Translations under genes and position numbers: made by a program
Source: Hemileia vastatrix
Lineage: Eukaryota > Basidiomycota > Pucciniomycetes > Pucciniales > Zaghouaniaceae
DNA length: 64,000 nucleotides
Direction: 5' to 3'
Assembly: GCA_030280995.1 (NCBI GenBank)
Contig: JASXTE010000001.1
Span: 30,970,606-31,034,605 of the forward strand
Shown here: one piece after another, positions 31,784 through 43,100 of the stretch
Layout: every line of letters starts with the position of its first letter
Numbering within the stretch: position 1 is the stretch's first letter
The notes under the pieces: generated by a model
What the model saw: only the letters and a program-made list of their open reading frames with translations
What the model was told of the DNA's origin: nothing
Databases searched by the model: none

Positions 31784-33048
31784 TGTTTCACAGCCTCTGC
31801 CCATTCTGCTGAATATTTGGAATAGATTGCTTGCTTATAACACTGGGGTTCAGGAATTTCATGAGCTAGCAAGGGAGCTTCTAGAGAGAAAGCAAAGGCA
31901 TTTGCTGCATATAACCCAAGAGGATCAGGAGAATCAGAGTAGGAATCATGTTGATAATGATCATAATAAATCTGACGTAAATGTTCAGGAGTGGATGTTT
32001 CAGCTGAAGAGTTGTCAGAATAACTGGGGGATTGTGATGAGGGAACATAATCAGGATCTGCTGGATTGTCTGGCTCAATTGATGAATATGATGGATCAGA
32101 TTGACTGGAACCTTCTTCATCTGGGACATTGGAATGAGGTAATCTTGTTAAGTGGCCAGGTGAAGGACAAGGAGTTGAATTGGAAGGTGTGCCTGACATG
32201 TGAAAATCAGAGGAAGAAGAAGAAGAAGGAGAATTATCTTCAGAATGTGAATCAGAAATGTTTCCTGAGGATGGATCAGGAGTTGGAGACTCAGAAGGAG
32301 ATTGAGCTGGAGAAAAGGAAAGGCCAGGTGTTGGAAGTGGTTGACTGTCATGAATTTGATCTGGAATTTGCTTCATCAGTTGTGACCATTGAGGGCGCTT
32401 AAATCTGGAGTCAAGAAAGGGGAAGAAATTTTCATTGAAGGCCACAGATTTGGCAATAACAATCTTTTTAAGCTCAAGATCCCAAACACGATAATTTGTT
32501 GTTCCAACTTCATATCCAAGCATGACACACTTTCTGGCATTAGCTGAAAACTTTCCAGGACGTTGATGTTTATCAAGAAAAGCATAGCAAGCACAACCAA
32601 AAACTCTGAGGTGTGAAACTCTGGGTTTGGATTTATTCCAGGCTTCAAAAGGAGTTGATTTGTTTTGAAGAGCTTTGGTTGGTAATCTGTTTTCAAGATA
32701 TACAGCTGTTTTAACTGCTTCAGACCATAAGTGAATTGGTGCATTAGAATGAAACATCATGGTTTTGGATTTTTCAGTGGTAATACGGTTTCCTCTCTCA
32801 GAAATTGGATTTTGTTGGGGAGTGTAAGGAGCCGTAACTTGAAGAGCAATGCCATGTTGTTTAAGAAAGTTGACCAGACTAGAGTTGATATACTCACCAC
32901 CACCGTCACAAACAAGCTTTTTGATTTTGAAGCCAGATTGCAGCTCTACAGATGCCTTATATTCCAAGAAATATTTGAATACTTGGGCTTTTGAGGAAAG
33001 AAGGTAAACATGACGGTATGAAGTGGCCTGATCAGTGAACTTAAGGTA
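31784..33048 (-). pseudogene. copia polyprotein fragment, older copy G, integrase-linker piece
   Basis: Continuation of G right of element E (first five bases are the TSD). It covers about residues 564-984: the integrase core, including the second Asp and the Glu of DD35E, and the Ser/Pro-rich linker. The first catalytic Asp (548) lies beyond the break at 33048. Differences from the young copies include GAGGATCAGG near 31920, an ATCAGG for ATCATG near 32275 (a His to Pro change in the linker) and TACAGCTG near 32702. G ends at AGGTA, where a short LTR joins. Confidence 0.9.
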
Positions 33049-33656
33049 TGAAGAAGTTTTAGCACAGAGGAAAGCTAAACACAGGTCAATCAGCAACTGT
33101 GCACCTTACAACAACAAGTAACTACAACAAAGCGTGTGCTAAAACTGGACAAAAGACTCTATTCTCCCCACACAGTGCAAAGACTGTCAGATGCGGCCAA
33201 AAGGGAAAGCAGTGGACAGGAAGAAGCAGTGGAAGGGATAAAGAGAATAGAGAGAAAGAGAAAGAAAAAGATTTGGATGGGGAAAACGGAAATGGCAAAG
33301 AGAGGGCTCATTATATGACAAAGTCCACCATCCAAAACAATAGAAACTAACACGACGTCGACAAAACTACTAAACTACAATACAGAAAAAGAGACAGGTT
33401 CACATCCAAGGAAAAAGTTCCCAGCCGGGGAAAAGATTCACACTCCAGGTAAAGAAACACGTCCTCGAGGTCCAGAATCAATACATTGACTCCGGGTGGG
33501 AAAGAAATGTTGTTCTTGATGCTGGAGCTCGTATCTTTGAAGTTCCTCGGCGGAAAAGGTCAGGAAAAGAGGATATGAGCAAGGAGAATGACTTGAGACG
33601 ATGGTAAGAAGCTGGAGTAAGGAATGGGTCAGGTATTAGAGGCAGAAATTTCAACA
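33049..33656 (-). repeat. one-unit chimeric LTR, 608 bp (3' LTR of F)
   Basis: Exactly 308 bp shorter than the family LTR, because only one copy of the internal period remains. Its outer end is TGAAGAAG (element-strand CTTCTTCA), as in the older N LTR, while its inner side abuts a normal polypurine tract and young internal sequence. This is best read as a crossover product between an older LTR at AGGTA in G and the 3' LTR of F. The left flank AGGTA has no partner elsewhere in the window. Confidence 0.88.
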
Positions 33657-36600
33657 CCCCCCCTTAATACCAGACCCATGAGTTTGAGGAGATAAGACAG
33701 CTTGACTTTTCCTAAAGATTTTGTAAGAAGATCAGCCACCATGTGTTCAGTTGAAATGTGTTGAAGCTGAAAATGATTTTTGTTGATGCTTTCAGTAATC
33801 CAACAAAGTTGAGTGTCCACATGTTTTGATCTTTGACGGTATCTGAGTGAATCCTTGCATTGTGAAATGGAACTGGCATTGTCAGCAAGGATTAAAGGTG
33901 AAGGTGACTTAGGAATATTGAAGGAAGTAAGTAATTTAGTCAGCCAGATTGCTTCACATCCAGCATCCACAATGCCTCTGAACTCAGCTTCAGTACTAGA
34001 GATAGTGACGACTTGCTGCTTTTTAGAACTCCAGGAAATAGCTCCTCCATTGAGTATGGCAACATACCCTCCAGTTGAGCGCCTGGTATCAGGATCCCCA
34101 GCATAATCAGTGTCAGAGTAAATAAGAGGACAGAGTGATGGATGATTTGGAATTGGGCATTTTCCTCCAAAAGTGAGAGATGATGATGAAGTGGCACGCA
34201 GATATCTGAAAGTGTGTTTGACAGCAAGCCAGTGTTTGATACCTGGTTCAATGAGATGTTGAGATAATGCACCAACTGCAAAAGAGAGATCAGGTCTTGT
34301 TGCAACAGACAAATAGTTGAGTGCACCAATAGCAGAGCGGTAATTGATTTTCAGAGCATTGAATTCAGCAATTTCTTCACTGGTTGCTTTGACAGGATAA
34401 TCATTTGGGGATAAGGGAGTGAGACAGGGATTACAGTTGGCCATATTCCAGTTGGACAAAACTTTTTCAGCATAAGAATCTTGTGATAAAGAAAGAGTAC
34501 GTGCTGTTCTGTTCCTGGTGAGACGCATTCCCAAAATCCAAGTGGCAGGACCAAGATCATCCATCTCAAATTCAGTTTTGATTTTGTCTTTGAACCAAAG
34601 AAAATGATTACCAGTAATGACCATATCATCAACATGAAGATAAATGATACAGATTTGTGATTTGTTTCTCCAAACATACACACACTGATCACACTTAAGG
34701 GGGGAGAAGTTGAGCTTGCACAAGTAGTCATTTATACGTGAATTCCAGCAAAAGGGAGCTTGTTTGATGCCATAAAGAGGACGCAACAATTGGCAAACTT
34801 TACCTTCATTTCCAGCAGTTAGTGTTCCTTCAGGTTGTTCCATATAAACAGTTTCATTTAAGTTTCCCTGGAGAAAAGCTGCCACTACATCCATTTGATG
34901 AACATCCCAGTCAAAATAAGCTGCTAAAGAAAGAATGGTCCTGAGAGAAGTGATCCGTCCAGTGGGTGCAAAAGTTTCATGAAAATCTATTCCTAGGATT
35001 TGAGAATATCCTTTTGCTACACAACGGGCTTTGAACTTGGAAACACCACCATCAGCATTAGGTTTAACCCTGAAAACCCACCTGCAGCCAATTACATTAG
35101 CTTTTTCAGGCCTGGGGACAATTTTCCAAGTGTTACAACGCTGAAGTGCTTGATGTTCATGTTTCACAGCCTCTGCCCATTCTGCTGAATATTTGGAATA
35201 GATTGCTTGCTTATAACACTGGGGTTCAGGAATTTCATGAGCTAGCAAGGGAGCTTCTAGAGAGAAAGCAAAGGCATTTGCTGCATATAACCCAAGAGGG
35301 TCAGGAGAATCAGAGTAGGAATCATGTTGATAATGATCATAATAAATCTGACGTAAATGTTCAGGAGTGGATGTTTCAGCTGAAGAGTTGTCAGAATAAC
35401 TGGGGGATTGTGATGAGGGAACATAATCAGGATCTGCTGGATTGTCTGGCTCAATTGATGAATATGATGGATCAGATTGACTGGAACCTTCTTCATCTGG
35501 GACATTGGAATGAGGTAATCTTGTTAAGTGGCCAGGTGAAGGACAAGGAGTTGAATTAGAAGGTGTGCCGGACATGTGAAAATCAGAGGAAGAAGAAGAA
35601 GAAGGAGAATTATCTTCAGAATGTGAATCAGAAATGTTTCCTGAGGATGGATCATGAGTTGGAGACTCAGAAGGAGATTGAGCTGGAGAAAAGGAAAGTC
35701 CAGGTGTTGGAAGTGGTTGACTGTCATGAATTTGATCTGGAATTTGCTTCATCAGTTGTGACCATTGAGGGCGCTTAAATCTGGAGTCAAGAAAGGGGAA
35801 GAAATTTTCATTGAAGGCCACAGATTTGGCAATAACAATCTTTTTAAGCTCAAGATCCCAAACACGATAATTTGTTGTTCCAACTTCATATCCAAGCATG
35901 ACACACTTTCTGGCATTAGCTGAAAACTTTCCAGGACGTTGATGTTTATCAAGAAAAGCATAGCAAGCACAACCAAAAACTCTGAGGTGTGAGACTCTGG
36001 GTTTGGATTTATTCCAGGCTTCAAAAGGAGTTGATTTGTTTTGAAGAGCTTTGGTTGGTAATCTGTTTTCAAGATATACTGCTGTTTTAACTGCTTCAGA
36101 CCATAGGTGAATTGGTGCATTAGAATGAAACATCATGGTTTTGGATTTTTCAGTGGTAATACGGTTTCCTCTCTCAGAAATTGGATTTTGTTGGGGAGTG
36201 TAAGGAGCCGTAACTTGAAGAGCAATGCCATGTTGTTTAAGAAAGTTGACCAGACTAGAGTTGATATACTCACCACCACCGTCACAAACAAGCTTTTTGA
36301 TTTTGAAGCCAGATTGCAGCTCTACAGATGCCTTGTATTCCAAGAAATATTTGAATACTTGGGCTTTTGAGGAAAGAAGGTAAACATGACGGTATGAAGT
36401 GGCCTGATCAGTGAACTTAAGGTAATACTGAGAACCATCAAAAGAAGGAGGTTGAATTTTCCCAGATAAATCCGTGTGGATAACTTCAAGAGGATTTTTG
36501 GCAACAGGCAACTGGCCAGGAAAGGAAGCATGGGTTTGTTTACCCAACACACACGGTTCACAAAAATGCATTTCAGAATCAGACAAACTAGAACTAGATA

Positions 36601-37382
36601 CATCAGATGCCATTCCATTAAAAAGTTTTTGAATATATGGGGCGTATGGATGTCCTAATCTGTTGTGCCAGAGAGTTAGAGACTGACTTGAAGCTTTTGC
36701 ATAAAGAGCTGAGGAATTAGGGGGAGACATGCCTTGTGGAACCACAGAAACTTCAAATAATGAATTGGAGATGACTCCTCCCATATAATTCTTTCCATTA
36801 CGTGAAATAATGAAGTTTGATGTAGGATTAACTGGTGCAGGGATGAGAAGACAACCAGTTCTCCAAAGACGTCCCAGGGAGATGAGATTCCTTCCAAGAT
36901 CAGGGACATAAAGAGCATCAGAAAAGAAAACTTTTCCTTCCATTCCTCCAGAAGCAGCAACAGTTCCTTTTCCAGTTGCATAGATTGATTTCCCAATACC
37001 AGCAAGTTGAATTCGAATGTTGACAGGTTGAAAGGTGATGAAACTGTCTCTGTTGTTAAACATATGACAGCTGGCCCCAGAATCAATAATTGGAGAAAGG
37101 TTTGAGGAATGAGAAGCCATGGAAGCAGAAGCGTTGATAATGCAGTCAGAATTTGATTTTTCAGACAAGCAGGCAACAGCTGTAAAAAGAAATTCTTCAT
37201 CAGAAGGGAAGACAAAAGCACAATTGGCCGTGACATCAGGTTGTTCTTCCTGAGGAGGGGGAACAGGAGTTGCTTTGTTGGAATTGTCCTTTGATGGGGC
37301 AGCTGAGTTGGCTTGGTTCTTCTTGGGACGCAATTCAGGATGTTGAACAAAGCAATGATTGTCATCATGTCCAACATTTTGA
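33629..37382 (-). pseudogene. copia polyprotein, element F, residues 245-1494 (gag end displaced by inversion)
   Basis: Minus-strand coding sequence open from the knuckle region to the stop inside the LTR. Protease, integrase, RT and RNase H are all present and match the young copies. The reading is broken at TTTGA (37378-37382), where a plus-strand LTR begins. The matching gag end (residues 1-246) lies at 38457-39192 in the opposite orientation, overlapping by exactly those 5 bp in inverted form. F was thus a normal element, hit by J and then rearranged. Internal in-frame ATGs exist, but none is a natural start. Confidence 0.92.
33657..33665 (-). other. polypurine tract, element F
   Basis: AAGGGGGGG on the element strand, adjoining the 608-bp LTR. 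Confidence 0.83.
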
Positions 37383-38298
37383 TGTTGAAATTTCTGCCTC
37401 TAATACCTGACCCATTCCTTACTCCAGCTTCTTACCATCGTCTCAAGTCATTCTCCTTGCTCATATCCTCTTTTCCTGACCTTTTCCGCCGAGGAACTTC
37501 AAAGATACGAGCTCCAGCATCAAGAACAACATTTCTTTCCCACCCGGAGTCAATGTATTGATTCTGGACCTCGAGGACGTGTTTCTTTACCTGGAGTGTG
37601 AATCTTTTCCCCGGCTGGGAACTTTTTCCTTGGATGTGAACCTGTCTCTTTTTCTGTATTGTAGTTTAGTAGTTTTGTCGACGTCGTGTTAGTTTCTATT
37701 GTTTTGGATGGTGGACTTTGTCATATAATGAGCCCTCTCTTTGCCATTTCCGTTTTCCCCATCCAAATCTTTTTCTTTCTCTTTCTCTCTATTCTCTTTA
37801 TCCCTTCCACTGCTTCTTCCTGTCCACTGCTTTCCCTTTTGGCCGCATCTGACAGTCTTTGCACTGTGTGGGGAGAATAGAGTCTTTTGTCCAGGTTCTT
37901 TCCTTTTCTTTTCTGTTATCTTTTCTCTGATTCTTTTAGTCCTAACCACAGCAGCTCACACTTGTGTCCCTTATAGTTTTAGCACACGCTTTGTTGTAGT
38001 TACTTGTTGTTGTAAGGTGCACAGTTGCTGATTGACCTGTGTTTAGGTATGTTTGTTTTTGCAATGAAATCCAAATCTTTTTCTTTCTCTTTCTCTCTAT
38101 TCTCTTTATCCCTTCCACTGCTTCTTCCTGTCCACTGCTTTCCCTTTTGGCCGCATCTGACAGTCTTTGCACTGTGTGGGGAGAATAGAGTCTTTTGTCC
38201 AGTTTTAGCACACGCTTTGTTGTAGTTACTTGTTGTTGTAAGGTGCACAGTTGCTGATTGACCTGTGTTTAGCTTTCCTCTGTGCTAAAACTTCTACA
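37383..38298 (+). repeat. LTR at inversion junction, probably hybrid of J and F LTRs (916 bp)
   Basis: Complete plus-oriented LTR joining F (left flank TTTGA) to a plus-strand primer site and gag. Under the inversion model it is one of the two recombinant LTRs; the other is 44724-45639. Confidence 0.9.
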
Positions 38299-38312
38299 GG
38301 TTATGGGCCCAG
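38299..38312 (+). other. primer-binding site, inverted 5' end of F
   Basis: GGTTATGGGCCCAG after the LTR, intact. Confidence 0.85.
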
Positions 38313-38456
38313 TTGCCTAAAGCACCTTTCTCAAGAATACTTACAACAAAACCGCTTACTGGACAATAAAACAGCCTTTTCTCTCAGATTTTGGATCATC
38401 CTCTTCACATCTCATCTTCTTTCTCTCCAAATCTTTGCTGTTGACTCGACCAAATC

Positions 38457-39192
38457 ATGGCCTCCAATCAGGATTCAAGTAAGGTTATGGTCACCCCTCT
38501 TACTGACGAATCCTATGACACCTGGGAACACATTATGCGTCTTCACTTTGAAGTTCTGGATCTTTTTGGCATTGTTTCTGGACAAGTCCCTGCCCCTGTT
38601 CCTCACAATGATGGTTCACCTTCAGACGCTGAAATCAAAGCTCAACTTGCTTTATGGATCAAAAATGACACCAGGTGCAGGTATGAAATCATCACCAGAT
38701 TGGATGATGTTAACAAGAAGCTGGTCAACACTTGCCACACCTCTGCTCAAATGTGGTCTGTTCTTGCAAGAAGACACGCCAGCAATAAAGTTGGATCACG
38801 GATTTCTCACTTTCTCTCTATGGTTACTCTTTCTCTTTCTGAAGGAGGAGACCCCAAAACTCATGTTGATGCATTCAAAGGCATTAACTTCCATATGATC
38901 CGTTCTGGGCTCATCATTCCCCAGGAAATTCTTATTTATCTCTTTTTTGCCACTCTTCCACCTTCCTTCAAACATTGGCGTGGTTTGCTCACCAGAGACA
39001 GACAGGAAATTGATCACCTGCATCTGGATGATGTTTTATCTTCTTTCCTGGATTACGCTGCTGATGACAAAGTTGTTGATGAATTTCACAATGCTATGTC
39101 AAATGTCAATGCTCACTCTGCCTCAGCCAAATCATCAAAATCATCCAAATCCAAGGCACGCAGCAAACTCTCATGTTCTGTTCATGGTCAAA
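38457..39192 (+). pseudogene. copia Gag fragment, residues 1-246 (inverted 5' end of F)
   Basis: The normal start context and Gag domain run in frame to the middle of the Cys/His knuckle. There the 3' LTR of J begins and gives a stop after one foreign codon. The break at TCAAA (39188-39192) is the reverse complement of TTTGA at the end of F (37378-37382). The two fragments therefore meet with a 5-bp overlap, as expected for one target site in one element. Without the inversion this would be read as an unrelated plus-strand element with a deletion. Confidence 0.88.
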
Positions 39193-40108
39193 TGTAGAAG
39201 TTTTAGCACAGAGGAAAGCTAAACACAGGTCAATCAGCAACTGTGCACCTTACAACAACAAGTAACTACAACAAAGCGTGTGCTAAAACTGGACAAAAGA
39301 CTCTATTCTCCCCACACAGTGCAAAGACTGTCAGATGCGGCCAAAAGGGAAAGCAGTGGACAGGAAGAAGCAGTGGAAGGGATAAAGAGAATAGAGAGAA
39401 AGAGAAAGAAAAAGATTTGGATTTCATTGCAAAAACAAACATACCTAAACACAGGTCAATCAGCAACTGTGCACCTTACAACAACAAGTAACTACAACAA
39501 AGCGTGTGCTAAAACTATAAGGGACACAAGTGTGAGCTGCTGTGGTTAGGACTAAAAGAATCAGAGAAAAGATAACAGAAAAGAAAAGGAAAGAACCTGG
39601 ACAAAAGACTCTATTCTCCCCACACAGTGCAAAGACTGTCAGATGCGGCCAAAAGGGAAAGCAGTGGACAGGAAGAAGCAGTGGAAGGGATAAAGAGAAT
39701 AGAGAGAAAGAGAAAGAAAAAGATTTGGATGGGGAAAACGGAAATGGCAAAGAGAGGGCTCATTATATGACAAAGTCCACCATCCAAAACAATAGAAACT
39801 AACACGACGTCGACAAAACTACTAAACTACAATACAGAAAAAGAGACAGGTTCACATCCAAGGAAAAAGTTCCCAGCCGGGGAAAAGATTCACACTCCAG
39901 GTAAAGAAACACGTCCTCGAGGTCCAGAATCAATACATTGACTCCGGGTGGGAAAGAAATGTTGTTCTTGATGCTGGAGCTCGTATCTTTGAAGTTCCTC
40001 GGCGGAAAAGGTCAGGAAAAGAGGATATGAGCAAGGAGAATGACTTGAGACGATGGTAAGAAGCTGGAGTAAGGAATGGGTCAGGTATTAGAGGCAAAAA
40101 TTTCAACA
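39193..40108 (-). repeat. 3' LTR of element J (916 bp)
   Basis: Two-unit LTR abutting the polypurine tract. It has a private base at about 40097 (GGCAAAAA where other LTRs read GGCAGAAA), which also changes the polyprotein C-terminus from EISASNT to EIFASNT. Confidence 0.95.
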
Positions 40109-43100
40109 CCCCCCCTTAATACCAGACCCATGAGTTTGAGGAGATAAGACAGCTTGACTTTTCCTAAAGATTTTGTAAGAAGATCAGCCACCATGTGTTC
40201 AGTTGAAATGTGTTGAAGCTGAAAATGATTTTTGTTGATGCTTTCAGTAATCCAACAAAGTTGAGTGTCCACATGTTTTGATCTTTGACGGTATCTGAGT
40301 GAATCCTTGCATTGTGAAATGGAACTGGCATTGTCAGCAAGGATTAAAGGTGAAGGTGACTTAGGAATATTGAAGGAAGTAAGTAATTTAGTCAGCCAGA
40401 TTGCTTCACATCCAGCATCCACAATGCCTCTGAACTCAGCTTCAGTACTAGAGATAGTGACGACTTGCTGCTTTTTAGAACTCCAGGAAATAGCTCCTCC
40501 ATTGAGTATGGCAACATACCCTCCAGTTGAGCGCCTGGTATCAGGATCCCCAGCATAATCAGTGTCAGAGTAAATAAGAGGACAGAGTGATGGATGATTT
40601 GGAATTGGGCATTTTCCTCCAAAAGTGAGAGATGATGATGAAGTGGCACGCAGATATCTGAAAGTGTGTTTGACAGCAAGCCAGTGTTTGATACCTGGTT
40701 CAATGAGATGTTGAGATAATGCACCAACTGCAAAAGAGAGATCAGGTCTTGTTGCAACAGACAAATAGTTGAGTGCACCAATAGCAGAGCGGTAATTGAT
40801 TTTCAGAGCATTGAATTCAGCAATTTCTTCACTGGTTGCTTTGACAGGATAATCATTTGGGGATAAGGGAGTGAGACAGGGATTACAGTTGGCCATATTC
40901 CAGTTGGACAAAACTTTTTCAGCATAAGAATCTTGTGATAAAGAAAGAGTACGTGCTGTTCTGTTCCTGGTGAGACGCATTCCCAAAATCCAAGTGGCAG
41001 GACCAAGATCATCCATCTCAAATTCAGTTTTGATTTTGTCTTTGAACCAAAGAAAATGATTACCAGTAATGACCATATCATCAACATGAAGATAAATGAT
41101 ACAGATTTGTGATTTGTTTCTCCAAACATACACACACTGATCACACTTAAGGGGGGAGAAGTTGAGCTTGCACAAGTAGTCATTTATACGTGAATTCCAG
41201 CAAAAGGGAGCTTGTTTGATGCCATAAAGAGGACGCAACAATTGGCAAACTTTACCTTCATTTCCAGCAGTTAGTGTTCCTTCAGGTTGTTCCATATAAA
41301 CAGTTTCATTTAAGTTTCCCTGGAGAAAAGCTGCCACTACATCCATTTGATGAACATCCCAGTCAAAATAAGCTGCTAAAGAAAGAATGGTCCTGAGAGA
41401 AGTGATCCGTCCAGTGGGTGCAAAAGTTTCATGAAAATCTATTCCTAGGATTTGAGAATATCCTTTTGCTACACAACGGGCTTTGAACTTGGAAACACCA
41501 CCATCAGCATTAGGTTTAACCCTGAAAACCCACCTGCAGCCAATTACATTAGCTTTTTCAGGCCTGGGGACAATTTTCCAAGTGTTACAACGCTGAAGTG
41601 CTTGATGTTCATGTTTCACAGCCTCTGCCCATTCTGCTGAATATTTGGAATAGATTGCTTGCTTATAACACTGGGGTTCAGGAATTTCATGAGCTAGCAA
41701 GGGAGCTTCTAGAGAGAAAGCAAAGGCATTTGCTGCATATAACCCAAGAGGGTCAGGAGAATCAGAGTAGGAATCATGTTGATAATGATCATAATAAATC
41801 TGACGTAAATGTTCAGGAGTGGATGTTTCAGCTGAAGAGTTGTCAGAATAACTGGGGGATTGTGATGAGGGAACATAATCAGGATCTGCTGGATTGTCTG
41901 GCTCAATTGATGAATATGATGGATCAGATTGACTGGAACCTTCTTCATCTGGGACATTGGAATGAGGTAATCTTGTTAAGTGGCCAGGTGAAGGACAAGG
42001 AGTTGAATTAGAAGGTGTGCCGGACATGTGAAAATCAGAGGAAGAAGAAGAAGAAGGAGAATTATCTTCAGAATGTGAATCAGAAATGTTTCCTGAGGAT
42101 GGATCATGAGTTGGAGACTCAGAAGGAGATTGAGCTGGAGAAAAGGAAAGTCCAGGTGTTGGAAGTGGTTGACTGTCATGAATTTGATCTGGAATTTGCT
42201 TCATCAGTTGTGACCATTGAGGGCGCTTAAATCTGGAGTCAAGAAAGGGGAAGAAATTTTCATTGAAGGCCACAGATTTGGCAATAACAATCTTTTTAAG
42301 CTCAAGATCCCAAACACGATAATTTGTTGTTCCAACTTCATATCCAAGCATGACACACTTTCTGGCATTAGCTGAAAACTTTCCAGGACGTTGATGTTTA
42401 TCAAGAAAAGCATAGCAAGCACAACCAAAAACTCTGAGGTGTGAGACTCTGGGTTTGGATTTATTCCAGGCTTCAAAAGGAGTTGATTTGTTTTGAAGAG
42501 CTTTGGTTGGTAATCTGTTTTCAAGATATACTGCTGTTTTAACTGCTTCAGACCATAGGTGAATTGGTGCATTAGAATGAAACATCATGGTTTTGGATTT
42601 TTCAGTGGTAATACGGTTTCCTCTCTCAGAAATTGGATTTTGTTGGGGAGTGTAAGGAGCCGTAACTTGAAGAGCAATGCCATGTTGTTTAAGAAAGTTG
42701 ACCAGACTAGAGTTGATATACTCACCACCACCGTCACAAACAAGCTTTTTGATTTTGAAGCCAGATTGCAGCTCTACAGATGCCTTGTATTCCAAGAAAT
42801 ATTTGAATACTTGGGCTTTTGAGGAAAGAAGGTAAACATGACGGTATGAAGTGGCCTGATCAGTGAACTTAAGGTAATACTGAGAACCATCAAAAGAAGG
42901 AGGTTGAATTTTCCCAGATAAATCCGTGTGGATAACTTCAAGAGGATTTTTGGCAACAGGCAACTGGCCAGGAAAGGAAGCATGGGTTTGTTTACCCAAC
43001 ACACACGGTTCACAAAAATGCATTTCAGAATCAGACAAACTAGAACTAGATACATCAGATGCCATTCCATTAAAAAGTTTTTGAATATATGGGGCGTATG

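Larger units (their letters stand above)
33049..37382 (-). mobile_element. copia element F, 3' portion
   Basis: Short 3' LTR plus internal region from the polypurine tract to the gag knuckle. It is the left remnant of a young minus-strand element whose 5' end was inverted to 37383-39192. The left flank (AGGTA, in G) and the right flank of the block (TTATC at 45640, in L) do not match, so at least one end was reshaped by recombination. Confidence 0.88.
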
